NCBI GenBank assembly: GCA_947478955.1
Contig: CANJXJ010000001.1
Coordinates: 1 to 53,745 of the forward strand
Reading direction: 5' to 3'
Length of the DNA stretch: 53,745 nucleotides
Origin: Alphaproteobacteria bacterium
GTDB taxonomy: Bacteria; Pseudomonadota; Alphaproteobacteria; Paracaedibacterales; CAITNM01
A program made the position numbers and the translations under genes. Below the pieces are notes generated by a model. It did not search any database. It had not been told where the DNA came from and was given only the letters and a program-made list of their open reading frames with translations. Position 1 is the first letter of the stretch, and each line of letters opens with the position of its first letter. Positions 7,829 to 19,600 of the stretch are shown in pieces.

Positions 7829-9586
7829 ATGGCAGAAAAGCAAACCTTGCAAAAGCCCCTAGCAACAAGATTAGTTCACGAACACCTTGCACCCTACAAA
7901 TACCGCTTTGGACAGGCGTGTTTCTTTATGTTGTTAACCGCAGCTTCAACTGCCGCATTACCATTTTTATTGAAGCCAGTTATGGATGATGTTTTTACCA
8001 GCAGTGACCCAAAGCTACTTTTTACCTTTTGTGGGGCAGTGCTTGCGGCTTTTGTGATCAAAGGTTTTGCATCCTATGGCGAAACTGTCACCATGACCCG
8101 TATTGGCCAAAGCATTATTTCAGATATTCAAAATCGAGTGCTCGCCCACATGATGAGCCTTGATTTGGAATATTTTCACAAACGCAATAGTGGTGAATTG
8201 TTATCGCGTTTTACCAATGATGTCTCGCTGATGCGCAATAGCGTTGCCAACACGGTTATTGGTATTGGGCGTGATAGTTTTACCCTTGTATTCTTGGTTG
8301 CAGTCATGTTTTATCAAGACTGGCTTTTAGCATGTCTGTCGTTCTTTATTTTTCCTGCAGCATTTTTACCAATTATTCGTATTGGTCGTCGTATGCGCAA
8401 AGTTACCTTTAATGCTCAAGAAGAAATTGCCCGCTTTACCAAGCAGCTAACCCAAATTTTTCAAGGTATTCGTGTAATTAAAGCCTACTCAACGGAAAAT
8501 TATGAAGCAAATCGCGCTAAAGTACAGATTGAAAAAATCTACAAGCTTGTGGTTAAAACCTCTCGGGTTAGATCTCTGAGCCATCCCATTATTGAGAGCA
8601 TGGGTGGAATTGCGATTATTTCTGTAATTGCATATGGTGGCTGGCAAGTGATGCACCACAGCCGTACGATCGGTGAATTTATGTCATTTATCGCGGCACT
8701 TATTCTAGCTTATGAACCGTTGAAACGCTTAAGCAACCTTAATGCTAACCTTCAAGAAGGGTTAGCGGCTGCAGATCGGGTGTTTGAAATCATTGATGCT
8801 AAGAGTACCATACTTTCACCAGTTGAACCCAAGCGCCCCGCCAAAGTACAAGGACGCATCGAATACAAAGATGTACATTTTGCTTATGGTCCTAAGAAAA
8901 AAGCCTTGGATGGGATTAGCTTTGTTGCGCAAGCTGGTAAGTGCATAGCCCTTGTTGGGGCCAGTGGGGCAGGGAAGTCAACCATTATCAACCTTATTCC
9001 CCGGTTTTATGATGTTAATGCCGCTGAAATCATTGTGGATGATGTGAATGTAAAAGACTGGGAAATTAGTTACTTAAGAAAGCAAATCGCTTTGGTAAGC
9101 CAAGAAATTGCACTGTTTGATTTAAGCGTGTTTGAAAACATAACCTATGGTTGTGAAGATTTTTTAAATGAGGATGTTTACAGTGTAGCCAAATCAGCAG
9201 CAGCACATGATTTTATTGAGAAGCTTCCCCAAGGCTACAATACAATTGTGGGTGAGAATGGGGTTAGCCTTTCAGGTGGGCAGCGGCAACGGTTAGCTAT
9301 TGCGCGCGCCATGTTAAAAAAAGCGCCAATTTTACTGCTTGATGAAGCAACCTCTGCCCTTGATACAGATTCCGAAAGACATATTCAATCTGCTTTGAAA
9401 AAGCTTATGGTGGGGCGCACAACTATCATGGTGGCTCATCGTTTATCAACGGTTATTGATGCTGACCATATTTATGTTTTAGACAATGGCAAAATTATTG
9501 AGTCAGGATCGCATCAAGAACTGTTGCAATTAGGCAAACAGTATGCTCACCTATGGCATAGACAAGCGCAAGGCTTGGAGTCGTAA
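7829..9586 (+). CDS. msbA: lipid A export ATP-binding/permease protein MsbA
   Basis: ABC half-transporter, 585 aa: six transmembrane helices in about residues 25-315, then the nucleotide-binding domain. Walker A GASGAGKST is near residue 375, the signature LSGGQRQRLAIARA near 480, and Walker B ILLLDEATSALD and the His switch (MVAHRLST) follow. It acts as a homodimer that flips lipid A-core from the inner to the outer leaflet of the inner membrane. The neighbouring divergent O-antigen ligase supports MsbA over a generic multidrug exporter, though the two families are hard to separate by motif alone. hpf follows 21 bp downstream. Confidence 0.9.
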   Translation: MAEKQTLQKPLATRLVHEHLAPYKYRFGQACFFMLLTAASTAALPFLLKPVMDDVFTSSDPKLLFTFCGAVLAAFVIKGFASYGETVTMTRIGQSIISDIQNRVLAHMMSLDLEYFHKRNSGELLSRFTNDVSLMRNSVANTVIGIGRDSFTLVFLVAVMFYQDWLLACLSFFIFPAAFLPIIRIGRRMRKVTFNAQEEIARFTKQLTQIFQGIRVIKAYSTENYEANRAKVQIEKIYKLVVKTSRVRSLSHPIIESMGGIAIISVIAYGGWQVMHHSRTIGEFMSFIAALILAYEPLKRLSNLNANLQEGLAAADRVFEIIDAKSTILSPVEPKRPAKVQGRIEYKDVHFAYGPKKKALDGISFVAQAGKCIALVGASGAGKSTIINLIPRFYDVNAAEIIVDDVNVKDWEISYLRKQIALVSQEIALFDLSVFENITYGCEDFLNEDVYSVAKSAAAHDFIEKLPQGYNTIVGENGVSLSGGQRQRLAIARAMLKKAPILLLDEATSALDTDSERHIQSALKKLMVGRTTIMVAHRLSTVIDADHIYVLDNGKIIESGSHQELLQLGKQYAHLWHRQAQGLES

Positions 9587-9607
9587 AACTATAAAAAGGA
9601 GAACATT

Positions 9608-10162
9608 ATGTCAATTCATGTAGCTGGCCATCAAATGGATGTTGGTGATAGTTTAAGCACCTTTATCCAAACAGAATTAAAAGCTCTGTTAGACAAGTAC
9701 GTTGGGGAAACACATGAATCACAGGTTCATCTTAGTAAAGACCATCATGAATTTGTAACAGACCTTGCTGTTCACGTGAGTAAAAATCTTGTAGTGCATA
9801 GCAAAGGGCGCGATAGCGATGCTTACAAAAGCTTTAGCGATGCCTTAGCAAAACTGGAAACTCGCGTAAAAAAATATCGTTCCAGATTACGTGACCGCAA
9901 GCGCCATGATGCAGTTGGTGTTTCAGCAAATTACTTTGTGGTTAACCATGCAGCAGAAGATAGCGGAGCAGATACCCCTGTTGTGGTTGCTGAAATGACC
10001 CATGACATTCACCACCTGACTGTCAGCGAAGCGGTAATGAAGCTGGATTTAGCTGATTCACCGGTTGTGATGTTTAGAAATGCTGGCAATGATCAATTAA
10101 ACGTTGTCTACCGCCGTAAAGACGGAAACGTTGGTTGGATTGATCCAAGCAAACATGTTTAG
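9608..10162 (+). CDS. hpf: ribosome hibernation-promoting factor, long form
   Basis: Long-form HPF/RaiA, 184 aa. The N-terminal domain (about 1-100) binds the 30S decoding region. The C-terminal domain (about 125-184, with SPVVMFRNAGNDQLNVVYRR and DGNVGWIDP) mediates 100S ribosome dimerisation. The linker is polar and variable. Long HPF silences ribosomes in stationary phase or starvation. A strong Shine-Dalgarno (AAAAAGGAGAA) lies just before the ATG. It follows msbA closely and may share its transcript. In many proteobacteria hpf is linked to rpoN or ptsN, but neither is seen here. Confidence 0.95.
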   Translation: MSIHVAGHQMDVGDSLSTFIQTELKALLDKYVGETHESQVHLSKDHHEFVTDLAVHVSKNLVVHSKGRDSDAYKSFSDALAKLETRVKKYRSRLRDRKRHDAVGVSANYFVVNHAAEDSGADTPVVVAEMTHDIHHLTVSEAVMKLDLADSPVVMFRNAGNDQLNVVYRRKDGNVGWIDPSKHV

Positions 10163-10171
10163 TAAATGCGT

Positions 10172-10207
10172 ATCGCTAATAACCGGAGTTAATCGGTTGT
10201 TAGCGAT
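10172..10207 (+). other. long hairpin downstream of hpf
   Basis: Inverted repeat with a 14-bp arm: ATCGCTAATAACCG (10172-10185) and CGGTTGTTAGCGAT (10194-10207), one G-T pair, eight-base loop. No T-run follows, so it is either a 3'-end stabilising or processing hairpin or a non-canonical terminator for msbA-hpf. Confidence 0.5.
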
Positions 10208-10314
10208 GTGATCTAAAACTACTTTCCGGCCTTAACATTATTTTTCGCCGCGGCGCTTGAAATTTTAAATTTTGCGCTATATACCTACGTAACCAAATAA
10301 TAGGAAGCATGGTT

Positions 10315-11121
10315 ATGAACGTAGGAGTAAACGGTTCTATCCTTGGCAAGGCTCAGCTTGCTAAGAGTATTGATATAAATGCAATCCTCGAATCGTTAGT
10401 ACAAAACAGTTCTTACTCACACAAAATAGCAACTGATAAAGCTACTCAAATCACAAATACTACAAAAATCACTGCATTCTCAAATTTAAAAACTGACGTT
10501 ATAGCTGTAAAGACCTCGCTAAATGCCCTAGCTGATGCCGTTACTACGCAAGAAAGGAAGGATAAGCTTAATGCCTTTGTAAATGCTTATAACAAGGTTG
10601 TGGGAGATATTAAAACTGGAGATGCATATAATGTAGAAACCAGATTGGCAGGGCCTTTAATGGGGAGTAGGGAAGTAAGAATCCTTCACGATGCACTTAG
10701 CAGAGCTAAAAACACTTCAATAGATGCTAACTCCTTAACCAATATGGGTGTTTCAGTTGGGGCGAATGGGTTGCTTACTGTTGACTCAAATAAAGTGGAC
10801 GATGCTCTGACTAATCATCTTTCTAGCTTTACCACTTTGTTGGGGGAGGCTCGAGTAGGAAATGCGGCCGGTACAGGTCTTGTTGGTGCTTTTAATACAG
10901 TTGTTAATAGTGCAACAAACGTAGCATCGGGTTTTTTGACAAGTCATATAGAAGGGTTAGATAGACAGAACGTACTCCTAGGTACCGATATTAGCAACCA
11001 ACAACGTCATCTAGACCAGTATACAAAACAGCAACTCACAAAACTCGTTTATATGGAAAATAGCGTTTCTAAATCTAATTTCGATCAACAGTTGTTGGAG
11101 CACATGTTTTCAAAAATATAA
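10315..11121 (+). CDS. short FliD-like (flagellar hook-associated protein 2) protein
   Basis: About 268 aa. The ATG at 10315 has a Shine-Dalgarno (AGGAAG, 10302-10307) at proper spacing; the ATG at 10309 is too close to it. The N-terminal part (SIDINAILESLVQNSSY, then a coil with FSNLKTDVIAVKTSLNALA) matches the FliD_N pattern. The C-terminal part matches FliD_C: FVNAYNKVVGDIKT, GPLMGSREVRILHDAL, the strand-turn NMGVSVGANGLLTVDSNKV, and a final coiled coil ending in a last-residue amphipathic helix. Classical FliD caps are over 400 aa. Here the variable D2/D3 head is missing, leaving only the D0/D1 leg. No other flagellar gene is in the window. It may be a reduced cap, a decaying relic kept in frame, or a repurposed coiled-coil protein. 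Confidence 0.7.
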   Translation: MNVGVNGSILGKAQLAKSIDINAILESLVQNSSYSHKIATDKATQITNTTKITAFSNLKTDVIAVKTSLNALADAVTTQERKDKLNAFVNAYNKVVGDIKTGDAYNVETRLAGPLMGSREVRILHDALSRAKNTSIDANSLTNMGVSVGANGLLTVDSNKVDDALTNHLSSFTTLLGEARVGNAAGTGLVGAFNTVVNSATNVASGFLTSHIEGLDRQNVLLGTDISNQQRHLDQYTKQQLTKLVYMENSVSKSNFDQQLLEHMFSKI

Positions 11122-11149
11122 TAAACACACAGCAAAGCGTTCTTGGCTT

Positions 11150-12358
11150 CTATCTTTGTGCTTTTGAATCAATCGCAGGGCGTAGCAAAATTAAAAGTAT
11201 TAAAGCAAACAGGGCAATTATGCCACTGCCCATAAACGTTACAAATTGGTCGTACCGATCTGCAAGGGAGCCGCCAATAAAGCCAGCCAGTAACAAGCCA
11301 ATAGAGTTAATGAGATAGTAAAAACCAATACCTGTTCCGCGTAAATCTTCGGGAATTTGATCGGCAATAATGCATAAGAACATGTCTTGGCTCATACCAA
11401 TTTGAATACCCCACAAAGCTACCCCTATAAGCATAACGGGTAGGCTACTGGAAAATCCTAAAAAGGCATCAGCGACAATAAGTATCACAAAGCTTAACGC
11501 TAAAAATCCATAGCGCCCTAGACGATCTGAAAGTAACCCCACGGGATATGAAAAAAGGGAATTTGTGCAATTATACAAAATGAGAATGCCATGCGCAAAA
11601 CTAGGATCCATACCAAAACTATGGGTGGCATGGAGCACAAGCATAGACTCTCCAATGCGTGAGCTCATAAACACCATAGCAACAATCATTAACAACCAAT
11701 AAGGCTTGCCTAAACGTGCTAAATCTTTAAGGTGTAATGGATGCCGGATAGGCTTTTTATCAGCAGTGACTTCTTTTTCATGAGGGTCATTAACAAAAAT
11801 TAGTAGTAAGAAAAACCCAATGGACGCAGGGATACTTGCCCACATAAAGACTTGTTGAATATTTTGATTGGCCAAAAACATGGCGACAATGCCCAATATA
11901 CCCCCAATGAATGAACCTGCGGTTGCCATGGCATTACGCAGCCCAAAGCACGCCCCTTTTGCTCCTTCAGGGGATAAATCACCCACCAAGGCATCTCGAG
12001 GGGTTGATTGCATGCCATTTCCTAAGCGATCAAACAGTCTAGCAATAATCACCATGGGTACAGTTGCGAACAACGCAAAGAGAGGGCGTGATATGGTCAC
12101 CATGGCAAATCCAATCACCATTACCTTTTTTGGGCGGCGCAGATAATCACTGATGAGGCCGGAAAGAAGTTTCATGACAAAGGCCATTGCCTCAAAAAAA
12201 CCTTCAAGCATAACAATAAAGCCAGTGCCCGCACCAAGAATTTGTTTTAGATACAATGCGACAACACCAAAAACCATAACGGTAGAGATGTTAAGTAGCA
12301 TACTGGCAAAGCCAATAGCCCAGATAGAAACAGGAATTTTAGACTTTGTAATATTCAT
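11150..12358 (-). CDS. major facilitator superfamily transporter
   Basis: Twelve-helix MFS permease, 402 aa. It has the usual two six-helix halves joined by a charged cytoplasmic loop (NDPHEKEVTADKKPIRHP, near residue 190). The loop 2-3 motif is SGLISDYLRRPKKVM, a version of G-x-x-x-D-R-x-G-R-R. A second copy, GLLSDRLGRYG, is in the C-terminal half. The helix 4-5 region contains RLFDRLGNGMQSTPRDALV, which is distinctive of a subfamily annotated simply as MFS in many genomes. The substrate is not readable from the sequence. Convergent with the FliD-like gene and downstream of rpoC, where the rpsL-rpsG-fusA genes often sit in other genomes. Confidence 0.88.
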   Translation of the reverse strand: MNITKSKIPVSIWAIGFASMLLNISTVMVFGVVALYLKQILGAGTGFIVMLEGFFEAMAFVMKLLSGLISDYLRRPKKVMVIGFAMVTISRPLFALFATVPMVIIARLFDRLGNGMQSTPRDALVGDLSPEGAKGACFGLRNAMATAGSFIGGILGIVAMFLANQNIQQVFMWASIPASIGFFLLLIFVNDPHEKEVTADKKPIRHPLHLKDLARLGKPYWLLMIVAMVFMSSRIGESMLVLHATHSFGMDPSFAHGILILYNCTNSLFSYPVGLLSDRLGRYGFLALSFVILIVADAFLGFSSSLPVMLIGVALWGIQIGMSQDMFLCIIADQIPEDLRGTGIGFYYLINSIGLLLAGFIGGSLADRYDQFVTFMGSGIIALFALILLILLRPAIDSKAQR

Positions 12359-12403
12359 AAAACCAAACAGTAAAATGAAAGATTAAACTACCAACTGGAA
12401 AAT

Positions 12404-12432
12404 AAAAAAACAAGCGTAAAGCTTGCTTTTTT
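12404..12432 (-). terminator. intrinsic terminator of the rpo/ribosomal operon
   Basis: Downstream of the rpoC stop, read on the minus strand: stem CAAGC / GCTTG extended by a G-T and six A-T pairs, loop TTTAC, then a run of seven T. Clear rho-independent terminator shape. Confidence 0.8.
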
Positions 12433-12452
12433 ATTTAATTTAGTACATCCGC

Positions 12453-15400
12453 CTAAGCGACAGACTGCTCTTGTTCTTTTTCTTTAGGTGCAGCCTGAGC
12501 AAGTAGAACTTTATCGCGATTTTGAGCTGTTGCCTTCATACGACGCATCGCACTTCCGGTACCAGCTGGAATCAATCGGCCCACAATCACATTTTCCTTC
12601 AGGCCAGCCAACCCATCAAGCTTTCCAGAAACAGATGCCTCGGTTAATACGCGAGTTGTTTCTTGGAATGATGCCGCTGAAATGAATGATTTCGTATGCA
12701 GTGACGCCTTTGTAATACCCTGAAGGACAGGTTGCCCAGTCGCTGGACGCTTGCCTTCTTTTATAAGGGTATTATTTGTCAGGTCAAAGATAACGCGATC
12801 AACATGGTCGCCGACAATGAAATGGGTATCTCCAGCATCATAGACTTCAGTTTTTTGAAGCATTTGACGTACGATAACTTCGATGTGCTTATCGTTAATC
12901 GCAATACCTTGCAAACGGTAAACCTGTTGAATTTCACTGACCAAGTATACAGCCAAAGCTTCAACGCCCATTACACGCAAGATGTCATGAGGCACAGGGT
13001 TTCCTTCAACAATAAGGTCACCTTTTCTGACATAATCGCCTTCTTGAATAACAATGTGTCGACCACGTGGAACTAAGTATTCCGCTGGTTGTAGGCTATC
13101 ATTTTCAGGAATAACAACAATGCGACGCTTTGCCTTGTAGTCTTTACCAAATTCAATTTTTCCATCGAATTCAGCAATGATTGCAGCATCTTTTGGATGA
13201 CGTGCTTCAAATAACTCAGATACCCTTGGCAAACCACCCGTAATGTCACGAGTTTTTGATGTTTCACGAGGAATACGCGCAATAACTTCACCAGCTGGGA
13301 CTTTAGAATTATTTTCAACAGAAATAATTGCATCAATTGGTAAGAAGTATCGCGCTTCAAGACCGTTCGACAATTTGATTGGATTCCCTTTTGCGTCGCG
13401 CATGCTAATCATGGGGCGAAGCTCAGCACTAACCCTTGAAGATTTCGCATCAATAACGGCACGGCTTGAAATACCTGTAGACTCGTCGATGACTTCGCGC
13501 ATTGTAACGCCTTCTTGTAAGTCAACGAAATGAGCAATACCTTCTTTTTCTGTTATTACAGGAATTGTATAAGCATCCCATTCAGCAATTTTTTGTCCTT
13601 GTTTAATGGTTTCGCCTTCTTTTACCAAAAGCTTCGCACCATATTGGATGCGATAATGAACACGCTCACGATTTTGATCGTCAAGAACGATGACCTCACC
13701 GTTACGAGATAGTACAACAGTTTGACCTGATGCATTATCAATCGCGTTAATGTTTTTGTATTTAATTTTACCTGGCATTGAGCTTTCGGTGCTTGATTGC
13801 TCAGCACTTCGTTGTGCAGCACCACCCATGTGGAACGTACGCATCGTAAGCTGAGTACCCGGCTCACCAATTGACTGAGCAGCAATAACACCAACCGCTT
13901 CACCAACGTTAACAGCCGTACCACGTGCTAAGTCACGTCCATAGCATTTAGCACAAATAGCTGTTTCCATTTCGCAAGTTAATACTGAACGAATCTTCAC
14001 TTCATGGATGCTAGCGTCACTAATAAGTTCAACTGTATCTTCAAGAATCATTTCTCCAGCAGGAACAATAATCTTACCAGTTAATGGATGAACAATGTCT
14101 TCCGAAGCTGTGCGTCCTAAAATACGGTCTGTTAACGGAACAACAGTATTTGCCCCTTCAACAACTGATCGCATATGAATACCTTGAATAGTACCGCAAT
14201 CATCAGCAACGATAATGCAATCTTGCGCAACGTCAACCAAACGACGGGTTAGGTAACCAGAGTTAGCTGTTTTTAATGCCGTATCTGAAAGTCCTTTACG
14301 CGCACCATGGGTTGAAATGAAGTATTCAAGAACGTGCAATCCTTCTTTAAAGTTTGAAATGATCGGCGTTTCCATAATGTCACCGGATGGCCGTGTCATC
14401 AAACCACGCATACCCGCCATCTGACGCATCTGCGTAACCGAACCACGTGCCTTTGAGTGAATCATCATGTAAACCGCATTAAATGGTTCTCCAGGGCGAT
14501 TTTTAGACATTGCTTGTAACATGGCGTCACCGACTTTATCGGTACATCTGCCCCAAGCGTCCACAACTTTGTTGTATTTTTCACCTTGAGTAATTAGACC
14601 ATCTAGGTACTGTTGCTCATATTCTGCAACCGCAGATTTTGTTTGAGTAATCAATACTTCTTTTTCTTTTGGAACAATCAAGTCGTCCTTACCAAAGGAA
14701 ACACCGCTCTTAGTCATATAGTGGAAACCTAACGACATAATACGATCCACAAAGATAACGGTTTCTTTTTGGCCGCAGTGACGATATACCATATCGACGA
14801 GCGAGCTGATTTCATTTGAAGTCATTACTTGGTTAATTAGCTCATAAGGCATTTTGAAATGCTTTGGCAAATAATTGCCAAGGAACATACGGCCAGGCGT
14901 TGTATCTACCCGTTGATATGTAACACTTCCATCTTCATGATAAACTGGCACACGTGCTTTTATTTTTGAATGAATATGTAAGTAGTCTTGTGATAAAGCA
15001 TGCTCAACTTCAGCGATATCTGAAATAAGGCCGCCTTCACCAGGCATACCATCTGCCATCAAGCTTAGGTAGTAAATTCCAAGCACAATATCTTTTGAAG
15101 GGACAATAATTGGGCGTCCGCTAGAGGGGCTGAGGATGTTGTTTGTTGACATCATCAGCACACGCGCTTCAAGCTGTGCTTCTAAAGATAATGGTATATG
15201 TACTGCCATTTGGTCTCCGTCGAAGTCAGCGTTAAAGGCTGTACAAACAAGCGGATGCAACTGGATAGCTTTACCTTCAATAAGCACAGGCTCAAATGCC
15301 TGAATACCTAATCTGTGAAGAGTTGGTGCGCGGTTTAGCAATACGGGATGCTCGCGAATAACATCTTCAAGGACGTCCCAAACTTCAGGGCGCTCTTTTT

Positions 15401-16610
15401 CAACCATTCTTTTAGCAGCTTTTAAAGTGCTGGCCAGGCCATAGCGTTCTAGTCGCGCATAAATAAAGGGACGGAATAATTCCAATGCCATCTTTTTTGG
15501 AAGACCACATTGATGCAATTTTAATTCAGGACCAACAACGATTACTGAACGTCCAGAATAGTCAACACGTTTACCAAGAAGGTTTTGACGGAAACGACCC
15601 TGTTTACCTTTAAGCATATCTGCCAATGATTTTAGCGGACGCTTATTTGTACCAGTAATTGCGCGACCACGACGGCCATTATCAAATAGTGCATCAACTG
15701 ATTCTTGAAGCATACGCTTTTCATTACGAATAATGATTTCAGGTGCACGAAGTTCAATAAGTCTCTTTAGACGATTGTTTCTATTGATGACACGACGATA
15801 TAAGTCATTCAAATCTGACGTCGCAAAACGTCCCCCATCAAGTGGAACCAATGGACGTAGCTCTGGTGGAATGACAGGAATAACTTCCATGACCAAACAT
15901 TCAGGCGGCGTATTTGACTCAAGGAATGCCTCAAGGAGTTTTAAACGCTTTAGAATTTTTTTACGACGAATTTCAGATGAACTTTCTGAAAGTTCAATAC
16001 GAAGTCTTTCACTTTCTTTCTTTGGCTCAATTTTGCGCAGCATTTCACGCAAAGCTTCAGCACCAATACCAGCACGGAAGGCTTCCTCGCCGTACTCGTC
16101 TTGTGTATGCATGAATTCTTCTTCGGTCAGCAACTGCCCATAGGACATTGATGTCATGCCAGGATCAAGTACAACGTAACTTTCAAAATACAGAATTTTT
16201 TCAAGGTCTTTTAAGGCCAAATCAAGCAGCATTCCTGCACGGCTTGGTAGAGATTTTGTAAACCAAATATGCGCAACAGGAGCAGCTAATTCAATATGCC
16301 CCATGCGGTCACGACGAACTTTGCTTAAGGTTACTTCAACGCCACACTTTTCACAGATTACACCGCGATACTTCATGCGCTTGTATTTTCCGCATAAACA
16401 TTCATAGTCTTTTACTGGACCAAAAATACGTGCGCAAAATAGTCCATCACGTTCTGGCTTAAATGTACGATAATTAATCGTTTCGGGCTTTTTTACTTCC
16501 CCGTATGACCAAGAACGAATACGTTCTGCTGTTGCAATAGTAATACGAATTGCATCAAAATCTGGAAGAACATCCATTGCGTTGAAGCTTCGTTTAATCT
16601 CTCGGTTCAT
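12453..16610 (-). CDS. rpoC: DNA-directed RNA polymerase subunit beta'
   Basis: Beta-prime subunit, 1385 aa, full length for an alphaproteobacterium. Near the N-terminus the first zinc site reads [20 protein letters not shown]. The catalytic Mg2+ motif [12 protein letters not shown] is intact. The second zinc region contains [15 protein letters not shown]. The rest follows the usual trigger-loop, bridge-helix and C-terminal order. It forms the active centre cleft with beta. The gene ends the operon and is followed by a terminator. It lies 72 bp after rpoB, with a perfect palindrome in the gap. No inserted elements or frame breaks are seen. Confidence 0.99.
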   Translation of the reverse strand: MNREIKRSFNAMDVLPDFDAIRITIATAERIRSWSYGEVKKPETINYRTFKPERDGLFCARIFGPVKDYECLCGKYKRMKYRGVICEKCGVEVTLSKVRRDRMGHIELAAPVAHIWFTKSLPSRAGMLLDLALKDLEKILYFESYVVLDPGMTSMSYGQLLTEEEFMHTQDEYGEEAFRAGIGAEALREMLRKIEPKKESERLRIELSESSSEIRRKKILKRLKLLEAFLESNTPPECLVMEVIPVIPPELRPLVPLDGGRFATSDLNDLYRRVINRNNRLKRLIELRAPEIIIRNEKRMLQESVDALFDNGRRGRAITGTNKRPLKSLADMLKGKQGRFRQNLLGKRVDYSGRSVIVVGPELKLHQCGLPKKMALELFRPFIYARLERYGLASTLKAAKRMVEKERPEVWDVLEDVIREHPVLLNRAPTLHRLGIQAFEPVLIEGKAIQLHPLVCTAFNADFDGDQMAVHIPLSLEAQLEARVLMMSTNNILSPSSGRPIIVPSKDIVLGIYYLSLMADGMPGEGGLISDIAEVEHALSQDYLHIHSKIKARVPVYHEDGSVTYQRVDTTPGRMFLGNYLPKHFKMPYELINQVMTSNEISSLVDMVYRHCGQKETVIFVDRIMSLGFHYMTKSGVSFGKDDLIVPKEKEVLITQTKSAVAEYEQQYLDGLITQGEKYNKVVDAWGRCTDKVGDAMLQAMSKNRPGEPFNAVYMMIHSKARGSVTQMRQMAGMRGLMTRPSGDIMETPIISNFKEGLHVLEYFISTHGARKGLSDTALKTANSGYLTRRLVDVAQDCIIVADDCGTIQGIHMRSVVEGANTVVPLTDRILGRTASEDIVHPLTGKIIVPAGEMILEDTVELISDASIHEVKIRSVLTCEMETAICAKCYGRDLARGTAVNVGEAVGVIAAQSIGEPGTQLTMRTFHMGGAAQRSAEQSSTESSMPGKIKYKNINAIDNASGQTVVLSRNGEVIVLDDQNRERVHYRIQYGAKLLVKEGETIKQGQKIAEWDAYTIPVITEKEGIAHFVDLQEGVTMREVIDESTGISSRAVIDAKSSRVSAELRPMISMRDAKGNPIKLSNGLEARYFLPIDAIISVENNSKVPAGEVIARIPRETSKTRDITGGLPRVSELFEARHPKDAAIIAEFDGKIEFGKDYKAKRRIVVIPENDSLQPAEYLVPRGRHIVIQEGDYVRKGDLIVEGNPVPHDILRVMGVEALAVYLVSEIQQVYRLQGIAINDKHIEVIVRQMLQKTEVYDAGDTHFIVGDHVDRVIFDLTNNTLIKEGKRPATGQPVLQGITKASLHTKSFISAASFQETTRVLTEASVSGKLDGLAGLKENVIVGRLIPAGTGSAMRRMKATAQNRDKVLLAQAAPKEKEQEQSVA

Positions 16611-16654
16611 GCCGTACTCCCGAACAAAATGTCAAAAATTAGATTTAGTAAAAT

Positions 16655-16676
16655 GTGGAGAGCCTAGGCTCTCCAC
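16655..16676 (-). other. perfect 22-bp palindrome between rpoB and rpoC
   Basis: Arms GTGGAGAGCCT and AGGCTCTCCAC, self-complementary over all 22 bases. On the minus strand it follows the rpoB stop by only a few bases and is followed by ATTTTACT rather than a pure T-run. Possible RNA processing site or weak attenuator between the two polymerase genes. Confidence 0.6.
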
Positions 16677-16682
16677 ACCAAG

Positions 16683-19600
16683 TTATTCAAACTGCTCAAA
16701 TGCCACATTGAGGCCAAGTGAACGAAGCTCTTTTACAAGAACGTTAAAGGACTCTGGAATGCCTGTTTCCATGTTGTCATCTCCACGAACAATGGCTTCA
16801 TATACCTTCATACGACCAACAACGTCGTCTGATTTTACGGTCAGCATTTCTTGCAGAGTATAAGCAGCACCATAAGCTTCAAGAGCCCAGACTTCCATTT
16901 CTCCAAAACGTTGGCCTCCAAACTGCGCTTTACCGCCGAGTGGCTGCTGCGTAACAAGACTGTATGGACCAATAGAACGTGCGTGAATCTTATCATCAAC
17001 CAAGTGATGGAGTTTCAACATATAAATGTATCCGACTGTAACCTTACGATCAAAAGGCTCACCCGTTCTACCATCAAATAGGTCAACCTGACCAAACGTT
17101 GGTTGGTTGGCGTAGATTAAAGCATTATTTATTTCTTCATGGGTTGCACCATCGAATACAGGAGATGCGATTGGAACACCCTTTCGAAGATTCCCTGCCA
17201 TTTCCATAAGCTGGTCATCATCTAATAACTTAATATCTTTCTGATCTTTTTTATCAGTATAAATATCTAATAACTTGGCGCGAATATCCTTAACCGCAAG
17301 TTCATTGTCATGATATTTTACAATCATGTCGTTAATTTGGCGTCCCATACCAGCAACCGCACCACCTAAATGGGTCTCGAGAATTTGTCCCACGTTCATA
17401 CGTGAAGGCAAACCAAGTGGGTTCAAGATAATATCGACCGGTGTTCCATCTTCAAGGTGTGGCATGTCTTCCATTGGAACAACTTTTGACACAACACCTT
17501 TGTTACCATGGCGACCCGCCATCTTATCACCTGGCTGAAGCTTACGCTTTACAGCAATAAAGACTTTTACTGATTTCAAAACCCCCGGTGGCAATTCATC
17601 ACCACGGCGTAATTTTTCAACCCTATCTTCGAATGTCGCTTGAAGTCTAGCGCATGAACCGTCAAATTCGGTTTTCATGTCTTCTATTTCTTCCATCACT
17701 TTTTCATCAGAAACAATAATTTTCTTTTGCTCAGCTGGATGAAGCTCTGCAAGCATTTCAGCGGTAATTTCTTTGCCTTTGGTTAAGCCTTTAGGACCAG
17801 ATGAGAATTTATTGCCAATCAGTAGTTCTCTTAACCGGCTTGAGAAGCTACGCTCCAAAATTGCACGTTCCGCTTCACGGTCTTTTGCAAGGCGGTCAAT
17901 TTCTTGACGCTCCAACGCAATAGAACGCTCATCCCGTTCAATACCACGACGAGAGAAAATACGTACCTCAACAACTGTACCAGAAACTCCTGGTGGGACA
18001 CGCAATGAGCTATCACGCACATCAGACGCTTTTTCACCAAAAATAGCGCGTAAAAGTTTTTCTTCAGGAGTAGAAGGCGCTTCACCCTTAGGGGTAACCT
18101 TACCAACTAAAATATCTCCTGGATTAACTTCTGCACCAACATAAACGATACCAGCTTCGTCCAAATTACGCAGGCCTTCTTCCCCAACGTTTGGAATATC
18201 GCGGGTAATATCTTCATTACCAAGCTTCGTATCGCGAGCCATTAATTCAAATTCTTCAATATGAATTGATGTAAAGACATCGTCTTGAACGATACGTTCA
18301 GAAATAACAATTGAGTCCTCAAAGTTATAACCTTGCCAAGACATAAACGAAACGAGAACGTTACGGCCTAATGCTAATTCCCCAAGCTCAGTTGCTGGGC
18401 CATCGGCAATAATATCACCACGTTTTACTACATCCCCCTTTTTAACAAGAGGACGTTGGTTAATACAGGTGCTCATGTTGGAGCGTTGGAATTTCAATAG
18501 ATTGAAAATATCAACACCAGATTTGTTATCACTGTCTTTTTCGGTAACGCGAATCACAATACGTTTACCGTCGACTTGATCAACTACACCATCACGTTTT
18601 GCTGTAATAACAGCGCCTGAATCTTTTGCAACAATGGCTTCCATACCAGTTCCAACCAATGGAGCTTCTGCTCTTAGAAGAGGAACAGCCTGACGTTGCA
18701 TGTTTGACCCCATTAACGCACGGTTCGCATCGTCATTTTCCAAGAAAGGAATTAAGGACGCCGCAACAGAAACAAGCTGTTTGGGTGAAACGTCAATATA
18801 ATCCACGTTTGTACGAGGGAAAATTCCTGTGTCGCCTGTTTTACGGCAGGTTACAAATTCTTCAACAATGTTGCCATCTTCGTCAATTTCAACACTGGCT
18901 TGACCGATAATATAACGGCTTTCTTCCAATGCATTCATGTAGACAACTTCATCAGTTACCTTACCATCACGAATTTTACGGTATGGACTTTCAATAAATC
19001 CGTACTTATTTACGCGAGCGTAAGTTGCCAATGAGTTAATCAATCCAATGTTTTGACCTTCAGGTGTTTCAATCGGACAAATACGACCATAGTGGGTTGG
19101 GTGAACGTCACGAACTTCGAAGCTTGCGCGATCACGAGATAAACCGCCAGGTCCTAATGCTGACAGACGACGCTTGTGCGTAATTTCAGAAAGAGGATTG
19201 GTCTGGTCCATAAATTGAGATAGTTGTGAGGATCCGAAGAATTCACGAATTGCCGCGGCAACTGGCTTGGCATTCACTAAGTCATTTGGCATAACTGTAT
19301 CAATATCAACTGATCCCATGCGCTCACGAATGGATCGCTCCATACGAACCAAGCCAACGCGGAACTGATTTTCTAATAATTCACCAACAGAACGTACGCG
19401 TCGGTTTGCAAGGTTATCGATGTCATCGATTTCACCTTTGCCATCGCGTAACTCTAGCAATGTGCGAACCATGGAAACAATGTCGGCTTTATTGAGAACT
19501 CTCACGTCATCGGGCGTATCCAATCCCAAACGTGCATTCATTTTAACGCGGCCAACTGCGGATAAATCATAACGTTCAGCATCGAAGAATAATGCCCTAA

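Noticed and set aside
11122..11149. Terminator between the FliD-like gene and the MFS gene
   Set aside because: CAAAG / CTTTG arms exist but need a bulge and give a weak, long-loop stem.
15733..16143. 136-residue ORF antisense to rpoC
   Set aside because: Lies wholly inside the conserved rpoC frame; composition (Ser/Arg-rich) is what the reverse strand of rpoC gives.
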